DNA of 6,854 nucleotides from Pseudomonadota bacterium (GCA_023445705.1 JAEXKM010000450.1:1-6854), one strand, 5' to 3'; counted from the stretch's first letter, positions 1-5,981 are shown. Notes: generated by a model not told the origin, from the sequence alone. Translations and numbers: made by a program.

Positions 1-857
1 TCGGTCAGGCGCTGCACCGGTTCGGTTCGGCCGCGCAGAAGCAGCAGTGGTTGCCCGGCGTAGCGGCCGGCGCGATGGTCGGCAGCGTGGCCTTGTCCAA
101 CCCTTCTGACGCCTCGGACGTCTCGCCGCGTCTTATTGCACGCTACGAAGATGGCGGTTGGCGGCTGAGCGGGGCGCTTGAGTTCGTTGCAAACGCCGAC
201 CTTGCATCCGCCGTTGTGATCTCTGCTCAAGTGGACGCCGCAGAACCTCCGACCACGCTGGTCTGCATCGTGGATGGCGATCATCCTGATTGCCGCATCG
301 AGCGCATGCAGACCTTTGGCCGCGACGTCCAATGCGTCATGACCTTCGATGGCGTCGCCGTTGATCCGGCGCGCCTTATTTACGTCGAGCCGGCCGAACG
401 CCTGTCGGGTGAACTCCACGCATTCAGCAACGCCATGACTGCGCTCCAGGCCATGGAAATGATCGGCGGCGCTCAAGCGGTCCTCGACCGGACCGTTGAG
501 TATGTCATCGGCCGCACGCAGTTCGACCGACCGCTGGCGAGTTTCCAGGCCGTCCAGCACCATGTGGCCAACATGCATATCGCGATCGAGGGCGCTCGCC
601 TGGCGGCCTATCAGGCCGCGTGGCTGACCTCTCAGGGACGCTTGGCCGAACGGGAAGTCGCGCTTGCGAAGCAAAGGTGCGGGGAGGCTTACAAGTTCGC
701 CACGCTGACGGCTCATCAATTGCATGGCGGCATGGGCTACATGCGTGAGTTTGACCTGCACCTGTGGTCCGAACGGGCAAAGGCGAGCGAATTGCTCGGC
801 GGACCCGCGGCGGTTCAGTCGCGACGCCTGGAACGCGCCATGTCGTTGGTCGGCTGA
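1..857 (+). CDS. Acyl-CoA dehydrogenase family protein, 5' end outside window
   Basis: The frame is open from nt 3 to the TGA at 855-857 (284 residues); the N-terminal helical domain, roughly 100 residues by family length, lies to the left. The TTG at 51 is internal, because conserved ACAD sequence (ALHRFGSAAQKQQWLPG) runs before it. Seen: a degenerate middle-domain motif (VALSNPSDASD where the family has A-x-TEP-x-xGSD), the beta-domain text LSGALEFVANAD, the C-terminal FAD-contact block GRTQFDRPLASFQAVQHH (nt 510-563), and QLHGGMGYMREF near the end. ACADs desaturate acyl-CoA at alpha,beta using FAD, normally with a glutamate base. The MCAD Glu376 position is Gly here (nt 798-800, in LLGGPAAVQ) and the isovaleryl-CoA dehydrogenase Glu254 position is Met (nt 435-437). 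I infer a non-catalytic subunit of a heteromeric ACAD, or an unusual active site. It leads the hydratase-aldolase operon. Family certain, substrate unknown. Confidence 0.93.
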   Translation, partial: GQALHRFGSAAQKQQWLPGVAAGAMVGSVALSNPSDASDVSPRLIARYEDGGWRLSGALEFVANADLASAVVISAQVDAAEPPTTLVCIVDGDHPDCRIERMQTFGRDVQCVMTFDGVAVDPARLIYVEPAERLSGELHAFSNAMTALQAMEMIGGAQAVLDRTVEYVIGRTQFDRPLASFQAVQHHVANMHIAIEGARLAAYQAAWLTSQGRLAEREVALAKQRCGEAYKFATLTAHQLHGGMGYMREFDLHLWSERAKASELLGGPAAVQSRRLERAMSLVG

Positions 858-859
858 TC

Positions 860-864
860 AGGAG
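860..864 (+). promoter_or_regulatory. Shine-Dalgarno AGGAG for the 10-codon mini-ORF
   Basis: AGGAG lies just after the ACAD stop, 9 nt before the ATG at 874. The real hydratase start at 903 has no comparable site within 15 nt, so this site serves the mini-ORF and only indirectly the hydratase. Confidence 0.55.
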
Positions 865-873
865 CCCGTTCCC

Positions 874-906
874 ATGCAAAACCGCGAGACACCGGCCGAC
901 CGATGA
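874..906 (+). CDS. Short upstream ORF (10 codons) coupled to the hydratase gene
   Basis: ATG at 874 opens a 10-residue frame, MQNRETPADR, ending at TGA 904-906. That stop overlaps the ATG of the following gene as ATGA (903-906). It has the only good ribosome-binding site in the ACAD-hydratase junction. I infer that ribosomes load here and reinitiate on the hydratase. The peptide has no run of a single amino acid, so there is no sign of an attenuator. An alternative is that a one-base indel near 900 hides an N-terminal extension of the hydratase; the two frames differ by one position. Either way the site decides where translation of the next gene begins. Confidence 0.4.
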   Translation: MQNRETPADR

Positions 907-1406
907 CTGCATCCCTACTTACGCCCGAGGCGCTCGCCATGATCGGCGCCTCGGAGAGCGGCTCGGTGGACATCATCGCGCGCGACTTCCAGCGGTGGGC
1001 GGCGGCGGCCGGCGACCTCAATCCCCTTTATTTCGACGCTGACTTCGCGCGAGCGCATGGGCATCCCGATGTCTTGATGCCGCCACTCTTTCTCTCGACC
1101 AGGCTGATGAGCGTTTCGGACCCCGCCAAGCTCCGGCCCGATGGCATCCCCAACAGCATGGATCACGCGATGCCCCTTCCGCCTCGCCGAATGGCCGGCT
1201 CGGAAGAGTGGAATTTCCATGCGCCCGCCTATGCCGGTGACGTCATTCACTGGCGGCGCGAGCTGGTCGATCTTGAAGAGAAGGCAGGTCGGTCCGGCCC
1301 ATTTGTCGCGATCACCTGGGTGACGACCTATCGAAGGCTGCCCGAGGAACTGGTGGCGGTGAATATCAACTCCTTGTTGGCCTTGCCGCTGCAGGCAGGA
1401 GGCTGA
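903..1406 (+). CDS. FAS1-like (MaoC N-type) hotdog dehydratase subunit
   Basis: 167 residues, a single hotdog domain of the FAS1-like dehydratase / MaoC_dehydrat_N type. Residues 31-45 (RWAAAAGDLNPLYFD) are the altered form of the hydratase-2 signature G-D-x-N-P-x-H-x-D: Asp38, Asn40 and Pro41 are kept, but the histidine position is Tyr43. Residues 93-109 (PPRRMAGSEEWNFHAPA) and KAGRSGPFV (127-135) match the N-terminal half of two-domain mesaconyl-/itaconyl-CoA hydratase-like proteins (the HTD2-like group). In that family this half is generally structural and the other half carries catalysis, so I infer a partner role for the protein encoded 2 nt downstream. Together they would hydrate the enoyl-CoA made by the ACAD. 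ATG 903 is chosen because no in-frame start lies between it and 857. Its own ribosome-binding site is weak; see the mini-ORF. Confidence 0.87.
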   Translation: MTASLLTPEALAMIGASESGSVDIIARDFQRWAAAAGDLNPLYFDADFARAHGHPDVLMPPLFLSTRLMSVSDPAKLRPDGIPNSMDHAMPLPPRRMAGSEEWNFHAPAYAGDVIHWRRELVDLEEKAGRSGPFVAITWVTTYRRLPEELVAVNINSLLALPLQAGG

Positions 1407-1408
1407 GC

Positions 1409-1855
1409 ATGGGCGAACAAACTCCTTGCTACGACGATGTCGAAGTCGGCGACCTCCTGCCGGTCCTTTCGACCACGGTGGGGCGCACGCAGCTCTTTCT
1501 ATTCAGCGCCGCGACCAACAACGCCCATCGGATCCACTACGACCAGACCTGGGCGGTCCAGGAGGAGGGGCTGAGGGATATCGTGGTGCATGGGCCCTTG
1601 CATGGCGCACTCGCCGCCCGCTCCGTGACGGACTGGGCTGGTCCGGACGCCATGATGGCAGGCTACGCCATGCGGCACAGACGCCCCGCCTTCCCGGGTG
1701 ATGAACTGCGCTTCCAGGGAACTGTCAGCGCAAAGCGACTTCAGGGCGGCAAGGGGATCGTCGAAGTGGAGGTTGAAGAAACCAACGCGCAGGGCGAGGT
1801 TCTCGGCTCTGCCCTGATTTCGGTCGCCTTGCCTCGGCGGGATGTGGCGTTGTGA
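1409..1855 (+). CDS. MaoC-like hotdog acyl-CoA hydratase subunit
   Basis: 148 residues, one hotdog domain. The segment from Ser33 to Asp45 (SAATNNAHRIHYD), followed by EEGLRDIVVHGPLHGAL (52-68), is the signature of the C-terminal half of mesaconyl-/itaconyl-CoA hydratase-like proteins, where N-x-x-x-x-H-x-D replaces the classical D-x-N-P-x-H-x-D. His43 aligns with the catalytic histidine and Asn38 with the catalytic aspartate. Known role of the family: water addition to a trans-2-enoyl-CoA. I infer that it pairs with the preceding FAS1-like protein, giving a split version of a usually fused enzyme, comparable in logic to ChsH1/ChsH2 of steroid degradation. The start has an ideal AGGAGG at 1397-1402, 6 nt upstream. 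Its stop overlaps the next gene (GTGA at 1852-1855). Substrate not deducible. Confidence 0.9.
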   Translation: MGEQTPCYDDVEVGDLLPVLSTTVGRTQLFLFSAATNNAHRIHYDQTWAVQEEGLRDIVVHGPLHGALAARSVTDWAGPDAMMAGYAMRHRRPAFPGDELRFQGTVSAKRLQGGKGIVEVEVEETNAQGEVLGSALISVALPRRDVAL

Positions 1856-3054
1856 AGCGCGGCCTCAAAGGCGAGGCGGCGATCGTCGGCGTGGCCGAAT
1901 GGCGGCCCACCCGCGACCCGACCGCTCTATCCCTATTCTCCATCGAGCAGTGGGCGCAGCTAGCCCGCGAAGCGTTGAACGACGCCGGCCTCGCCGCCGA
2001 GCAGGTCAATGGTCTGGTGACCAGTAAGCTAGCGGAAGTGAGCATCTTCGCCCCCGCGACCATCTCGGAATATCTCGGCCTGCCGGTCAATTTCGCAGAG
2101 TATGTGGATCTTGGCGGCGCCAGCGCCGGGGCGATGGTGTGGCGCGCGGCGGCCGCGATCGAACTGGGACTTTGCGATGTCGTGGTTTGCGCTTTACCCG
2201 CATCCCCCGGACCGCCGTCCCTTCGTCCGGTGCCACAGGACACCACGCACTACGGATCATTCGCCGGGGCCTACGGTTCCCCCCAGGCGGAGTTCGACAT
2301 TCCGCACGGGAACGTCTTTCAAAACGTGTCCTATGCGATGATCGCCCAGAGATACGCTGCCATGCACGGCTATGATCCCCGCGCCATGGCCAAGATCGCG
2401 GTCGATCAGCGGATCAGCGCCTGCGCCAATCCAGCGGCGTTCTTCCACGGCAAGCCGATCACTATCGACGATGTCCTGGCCAGCCCCATGATCGCCGATC
2501 CTTTGCATATGCTGGAAATCGTCATGTCGATGTACGGGGGCGCGGCGGTCGTTGTGGCGAGTGCAGATGTGGCGCGGACCTGCCGGCATCGCCCGGTCTG
2601 GATTCGTGGGTTCGGCGAGCATCTGGCGTTCAAGACCCCGACCTATGCGGAAGACATGCTGCGTACGCCGATGGCGGTGGCGGCCAGCTCGGCGCTTCAA
2701 ATGGCGCAGGTCGCGCACGCAGATATCGACATGGTTTCAATCTACGACTGCTACACCATCACGGTCGTCACCTCCCTGGAGGACGCGGGATTTTGCGGCC
2801 GCGGACAGGGCATGGCCTTTGTGCGCGACCATGACCTCAGCTTCCGTGGCGAGTTCCCCTGCAATCCTCATGGCGGACAACTGTCCTTCGGTCAGGCCGG
2901 GATCGCCGGGGGCATGTCCCATGTCTGCGACGCGACGCGTCAGATTCAGGCGCGGGCAGGCGCCAACCAGGTCAAGGACTGCCACCGGGCATTCGTCACG
3001 GGCAATGGCGGTGTCATGGGCGAGCAGGTCGCCCTTGTCCTCCAGGGGGACTAG
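1852..3054 (+). CDS. Ltp2/SCP2-type thiolase-fold protein, probable CoA-dependent aldolase
   Basis: 400 residues, full length for a lipid-transfer-protein (SCP2-type) thiolase homologue. GTG start overlaps the upstream stop as GTGA, so translation is probably coupled. N-terminal thiolase half about 8-245, C-terminal half about 250-398. The nucleophile loop reads DLGGASAGA (86-94): Gly89 stands where thiolases have Cys. The C-terminal GHPxG histidine motif is GQAGIAG (347-353), and the CxGGG cysteine segment reads VTGNGG (382-387). Characteristic Ltp-family motifs are present: YDCYTITVV (298-306), EDAGFCGRG (310-318) and NPHGGQLSFG (338-347). Lacking both cysteines and the histidine, it should not do thiolysis. 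Ltp2-type proteins instead act as retro-aldolases on beta-hydroxyacyl-CoA with a DUF35 partner, releasing a short acyl-CoA and a ketone or aldehyde. The DUF35 gene follows 3 nt later, which supports this. Tyr298 and Tyr301 are candidate acid/base residues (inference). Confidence 0.88.
   Translation: MKRGLKGEAAIVGVAEWRPTRDPTALSLFSIEQWAQLAREALNDAGLAAEQVNGLVTSKLAEVSIFAPATISEYLGLPVNFAEYVDLGGASAGAMVWRAAAAIELGLCDVVVCALPASPGPPSLRPVPQDTTHYGSFAGAYGSPQAEFDIPHGNVFQNVSYAMIAQRYAAMHGYDPRAMAKIAVDQRISACANPAAFFHGKPITIDDVLASPMIADPLHMLEIVMSMYGGAAVVVASADVARTCRHRPVWIRGFGEHLAFKTPTYAEDMLRTPMAVAASSALQMAQVAHADIDMVSIYDCYTITVVTSLEDAGFCGRGQGMAFVRDHDLSFRGEFPCNPHGGQLSFGQAGIAGGMSHVCDATRQIQARAGANQVKDCHRAFVTGNGGVMGEQVALVLQGD
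3044..3050 (+). promoter_or_regulatory. Shine-Dalgarno-like AGGGGGA that supports the TTG start at 3058
   Basis: A purine-rich run inside the last codons of the thiolase-fold gene, 7 nt before TTG 3058. No ATG occurs in frame within the first 100 codons of the next gene, and the DUF35 N-terminal helix starts close to residue 15, so this site fixes TTG as the start. Confidence 0.5.
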
Positions 3055-3057
3055 GCC

Positions 3058-3483
3058 TTGGATAGCCGCCCGCAGAAACCATCGATCCTTCCAACCCCGA
3101 CGGCGCTGCCGTTCTGGGATGGCTTGAAGCAGGGCAAAATCCTCCTGCAGTTTTCCCCCTCAAGCCAGAAGTGGGTGTTCTATCCGCGAGTCTTGGCGCC
3201 AGGCACGCTAGCCGACGACCTGGAATGGCGCGAAGTGAGCGGCGGAGGAATTCTCTACACCTTCGCCATCGCTCGATATCCCACGGCTCCCGCCTGGAAG
3301 GCTTCCACGCCTCAGCTGCTCGGCGTGGTGGAGCTCGACGAGGGACCGCGTCTGACCACAGAGATCGTGGAGGCCTCGCCGGAAGAGTTGCGCGTCGGCA
3401 TGCGTATGCGTCCAGTCTTGGGGGCGGCGCCGGATGGGGATGTCACGATGCTGCGCTTTGCGCCAGATTGGTCCGGTGGCTGA
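3058..3483 (+). CDS. DUF35 OB-fold protein lacking zinc-ribbon cysteines; aldolase partner
   Basis: 141 residues, normal length for a stand-alone DUF35 protein. Order: N-terminal helix ALPFWDGLKQGKI (16-28), a degenerate rubredoxin-like ribbon (29-51), then the OB-fold from LEWREVSGGGILYTF (55-69) to the C-terminus. The usual ribbon C-x2-C ... PR-x2-CP-x-C aligns without gaps, but its four cysteines are Ser33, Ser36, Ala47 and Thr50. The protein has no cysteine at all. In known systems DUF35 subunits bind beside Ltp/thiolase-fold proteins and are needed for aldolase activity and for holding acyl-CoA. Its place 3 nt after the thiolase-fold gene argues for the same complex. Zinc-free DUF35 forms may be a recognised branch, but I cannot confirm how common they are. 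TTG start with an upstream purine run. Confidence 0.87.
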   Translation: MDSRPQKPSILPTPTALPFWDGLKQGKILLQFSPSSQKWVFYPRVLAPGTLADDLEWREVSGGGILYTFAIARYPTAPAWKASTPQLLGVVELDEGPRLTTEIVEASPEELRVGMRMRPVLGAAPDGDVTMLRFAPDWSGG

Positions 3484-3496
3484 CCTTGAGGGGTCA
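3481..3496 (+). repeat. Perfect inverted repeat TGACC-N6-GGTCA
   Basis: Two 5-bp arms around TTGAGG, overlapping the DUF35 stop codon and opening the 67-nt gap before the HTH-citrate synthase gene. The size and spacing suit a dimeric regulator's operator or a small RNA hairpin. No T-run follows, so it is not a typical intrinsic terminator. No second copy was noticed in the window. Confidence 0.35.
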
Positions 3497-3550
3497 GGGC
3501 GTTTAAGTTCGCCGGGGTCGTTTCGGCCGGGCCAAAGGTGAGAAGGCGAC

Positions 3551-4714
3551 ATGCCCGAGCGTGAGTGGATCGGCGCCGAGGACGCTTGCGAGCGGCTCGG
3601 GGTGCGGCCGCAGACCCTTTATGCCTACGTCAGCCGCAATCCGGTCCGAGTGCGCCAGGACCCTGACAATCCGCGGCGGAGCCTCTACCACGCGACGGAC
3701 ATCGCAGCGCTCGCCGCCCGTCGCTCCCGCAGCCGGCGGACGGCCGATGTCGCGGCCGAGGCCATCGATTGGGGGGAGCCGGTCCTCGAGAGCGCCATCA
3801 CCACCGTCGCCTTTGGTCGCCTGTTCTATCGCGGCCGCGACGCGATCAAACTGGCGGAGACCGAGACACTGGAATCGGTGGCGCGCCTGCTGCGCGGTGG
3901 TCACGGCGTGGCTCTCAAGCGCGCGGAACGCCCCGCCCCACCCGTGGGCGCAGACATGCGCTCGCGCGCCTATCTGGTCCTGGCCTTGCGCGCCGCAGCG
4001 GATCCGCCGGCGAGAGGCCGCGGACACCTCTCCCTAGCTGTGGAAGCTGCGACACTACTTGACGTCCTGGTCGATGCGGTGACAGGGGCGGTCGAAAGCG
4101 GACCCATCCATGTTCGTCTGGCGCTGGCTTGGGGTCAGGGCCCGGGAGGACAGGCGGCGGACCTCATTCGACGCCTCTTGGTCCTCGTCGCCGACCATGA
4201 GCTCAATCCGTCGGCCTTCGCTGCGCGGGTGGCGGCATCGACGGGAGCCTCGCTCAGCGCTTCGGCCTTGGCCGGCCTCGCCACCCTCTCTGGCCCGCGC
4301 CATGGCGGCGCTTCGGCTTCCGTCAGCGCGTTCATCGAAGAGGCCGACCGTCTCGGCCCGCCGGAGGCCGTCAGGCGGCGGTTGCAGGATGACCGGGCCT
4401 TGCCGGGTTTCGGGCACAATCTCTATCCGGGCGGCGATCCCAGAGCTGCGGCCTTGTTAGAGCGTTTCACGCTCCCCGATCTGCCTGGCGATCTTGCTGA
4501 AGCTGTGTTCGCGGCCACCGGTCTGCGTCCGAATATCGACTTTGCCCTGGTCGCGGCCTGTCAGGCCATGCGGTTGCCTGAGGATGCGCCCTTCCAGATC
4601 TTCACGGTGGCGCGCTGTGCGGGCTGGATCGCCCATGCGATCGAACAGGGCGAAGCCGACAAGATCATCCGCCCCAGGGCTCGTTACTCAGGTCCGGCGC
4701 TCTCCTTGGAATAG
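3551..4714 (+). CDS. Citrate synthase family protein with N-terminal helix-turn-helix
   Basis: 387 residues. Residues about 5-58 form a MerR/excisionase-like helix-turn-helix (AEDACERLGVRPQTLYAYVSR, then SLYHATDIAALAAR). Residues about 75-385 are a citrate-synthase fold: EPVLESAITTVAFGRLFYRGRDA (76-98), ADHELNPSAF (214-223), SGPRHGGAS (247-255), GFGHNLYPGGDPRA (286-299), RPNIDFAL (326-333), VARCAGWIAHAIEQ (353-366). The catalytic triad equivalents His216, His289 and Asp330 are present, as are Arg298, Arg355 and Arg376 for oxaloacetate/CoA binding, so activity is plausible. The usual HGGANE is HGGASA, a small divergence. Family reaction: acyl-CoA plus oxaloacetate to citrate or 2-methylcitrate. 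Its position after an aldolase module suggests use or sensing of released acetyl- or propionyl-CoA (inference). ATG 3551 has AGGTGAG 8 nt upstream. The 67-nt gap leaves room for its own promoter, but I see no convincing -35/-10 pair. Confidence 0.9.
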   Translation: MPEREWIGAEDACERLGVRPQTLYAYVSRNPVRVRQDPDNPRRSLYHATDIAALAARRSRSRRTADVAAEAIDWGEPVLESAITTVAFGRLFYRGRDAIKLAETETLESVARLLRGGHGVALKRAERPAPPVGADMRSRAYLVLALRAAADPPARGRGHLSLAVEAATLLDVLVDAVTGAVESGPIHVRLALAWGQGPGGQAADLIRRLLVLVADHELNPSAFAARVAASTGASLSASALAGLATLSGPRHGGASASVSAFIEEADRLGPPEAVRRRLQDDRALPGFGHNLYPGGDPRAAALLERFTLPDLPGDLAEAVFAATGLRPNIDFALVAACQAMRLPEDAPFQIFTVARCAGWIAHAIEQGEADKIIRPRARYSGPALSLE

Positions 4715-4730
4715 GCTGGTGGCTAGAGCG
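4698..4730. terminator. Weak inverted repeat across the convergent gene ends
   Basis: CGCTCT (4698-4703) and AGAGCG (4725-4730) are complementary around a 21-nt loop that contains both stop codons (TAG at 4712-4714 on plus, TAG at 4725-4723 on minus). It could end transcription in both directions, but the loop is long, the stem short and there is no T-run, so this is only a candidate. Confidence 0.2.
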
Positions 4731-5943
4731 GCGAGAGGCCCAGGCGAAGTAATTCGACCATTTCGGCGGCCGCGCCCTTGGCGGCGACGGACGGCCTGTC
4801 ACCGTGCCGGATGATGCCGCCGCCGCCAGTCATGTTGATGAGCTGCAGGCCCTGGACATCAAATCGGCGCACGGCGCCCGCGTCCTGGCATTCGCGGAAG
4901 AGCTGAGTGTTGTTCTCCACCATTCGCAGCAGTCGTCGACGGGAGCGTAAAGGTTCGATCTCCGGGTTTGGAGCGCCTGCGAGGAAGTACCGCATCGGCT
5001 CAAGCGGGCCGTTTAGCCGTATGGCGGTGGACGTGCGCAAGAGCGCGGTAAGCTTGTCCATCGGTGCGCACGGCAGCTCGCGGGCGGCCTGCAGGATGTG
5101 CCGGTTGATCTTGTCAGCTCTCGCGAAGCAAGCCTCTACAAGAGCCGTCTTGTCGCCGACGTATTTGTAGAGACGAGGCTTGGTCGTGCCCAGTTCAGCG
5201 GCCAGATGATCCAGAGATGTCGTTTCAACCCCTCGGCTGTTGAACATGCGGCTCGCACAGGCGAGGATCGTTTCCCGCTTCACTTCGTGCAGCGCTGCCT
5301 GGTCGAAGCCATCAGTGATTTGGACGATCAATGGTGAGAGGTCGATCTCGGGCGGAGCAATCGGCGCCTGCCGGTCGGCGGCCCAACCCACCAATAGCAG
5401 TCCATTGATGGTCTCAATCGCCAGTTCACGCTCGGACGCGTCGACGAGGAGGCCGCGCCTGGCGCCAAGCGGGGCCCAATGGATGAGATTGATGATCGTG
5501 CGCGCCGCCAACTGAGGATCGCACGACCGCAGTTCGCCGCTCTTCAAGCCATGGGAGATCACCCTGGCCAGCCTCGCCTCCACAGCGAGATACATATCAA
5601 TCACGTCGGTGCGATCTTGCGGGTGAAGTAGGCCGTATTCGTTGAGAGCAGCGATTTCTGGACGTTCACCGTCGAGCGCAAGCGAGACGAAGCGCTGGAC
5701 GATCAACAAGGGCGAGGTGGGCGCCATCGCCTCGCTAAGGCGCTCGCTGAGGAGTTCGCAGGAGCGACGGTAGACCTGGCCCAGGAGGTCCTCGAAGTCC
5801 TCCACGTATCGATAGAGGGCGTTGCGCGTGAAGCCTAGGCTCGCTGCGAGCGTGGCGAGCGACCTCTGCGACATCCCGCGCGCGTTGAGTTGCTTGGCCG
5901 CGAGATCCAGCAATTGTTCGCGACGGCCAGACCTAGCTCGCAT
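4723..5943 (-). CDS. Tandem (double) TetR-family transcriptional regulator
   Basis: 406 residues from ATG at 5943, about twice a normal TetR. First DNA-binding domain residues 7-54 (recognition helix TRNALYRYV, 39-47), ligand-type helical region about 60-215, second DNA-binding domain 222-269 (TKPRLYKYV, 254-262), second helical region about 275-406. The two domains align without gaps at a constant 215-residue offset with 21 identities in 48 positions by hand, so both look intact. TetR proteins are usually homodimers with one domain each; here one chain could supply both, recognising asymmetric sites or acting as a four-domain dimer. It probably controls the neighbouring ACAD/aldolase genes, perhaps through an acyl-CoA ligand (inference). 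Start: ATG 5943 is chosen because the first helix begins six residues in and GAGGGCGAG lies upstream; in-frame ATGs at 5964, 5979 and 6018 are alternatives (up to 431 residues). Confidence 0.9.
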   Translation of the reverse strand: MRARSGRREQLLDLAAKQLNARGMSQRSLATLAASLGFTRNALYRYVEDFEDLLGQVYRRSCELLSERLSEAMAPTSPLLIVQRFVSLALDGERPEIAALNEYGLLHPQDRTDVIDMYLAVEARLARVISHGLKSGELRSCDPQLAARTIINLIHWAPLGARRGLLVDASERELAIETINGLLLVGWAADRQAPIAPPEIDLSPLIVQITDGFDQAALHEVKRETILACASRMFNSRGVETTSLDHLAAELGTTKPRLYKYVGDKTALVEACFARADKINRHILQAARELPCAPMDKLTALLRTSTAIRLNGPLEPMRYFLAGAPNPEIEPLRSRRRLLRMVENNTQLFRECQDAGAVRRFDVQGLQLINMTGGGGIIRHGDRPSVAAKGAAAEMVELLRLGLSPL

Positions 5944-5981
5944 GGCGCACACTCGCCCTCGCATGGCGCGCGACGTCATGG

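Noticed and set aside
51..53. TTG at 51 as a start codon for the left ACAD
   Set aside because: The frame stays open to nt 3 and the residues before it match ACAD sequence, so the gene is simply cut by the window edge.
505..912. 135-residue open frame on the minus strand
   Set aside because: It lies antisense to the conserved end of the ACAD gene, is rich in Arg and Pro, and matches no family I recognise. It is a by-product of high GC.
2014..2024. Palindrome CTGGT-G-ACCAG
   Set aside because: It is inside conserved thiolase-fold coding sequence; palindromes this short are expected by chance in GC-rich DNA.
1725..2246. 173-residue open frame on the minus strand
   Set aside because: It crosses two well-supported genes and their GTGA junction, with low-complexity Ser/Arg/Pro composition and no domain.
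2257..2718. Minus-strand open frame rich in His, Arg and Gly
   Set aside because: It is antisense to the core of the thiolase-fold gene, whose motifs are continuous there.
3484..3550. Sigma-70-type promoter before the HTH-citrate synthase gene
   Set aside because: TTGAGG (3486) and TTTAAG (3502) are only 10 nt apart, too close for -35/-10 elements, and no better pair is seen.
3503..4027. 174-residue minus-strand open frame facing the DUF35 gene
   Set aside because: It is antisense to the HTH and first citrate-synthase segment, with no recognisable motif; the plus-strand gene explains the region.
4110..4460. Second plus-strand frame inside the citrate-synthase gene
   Set aside because: Arg/Ser/Pro-rich frame shadow of a gene with intact catalytic motifs.
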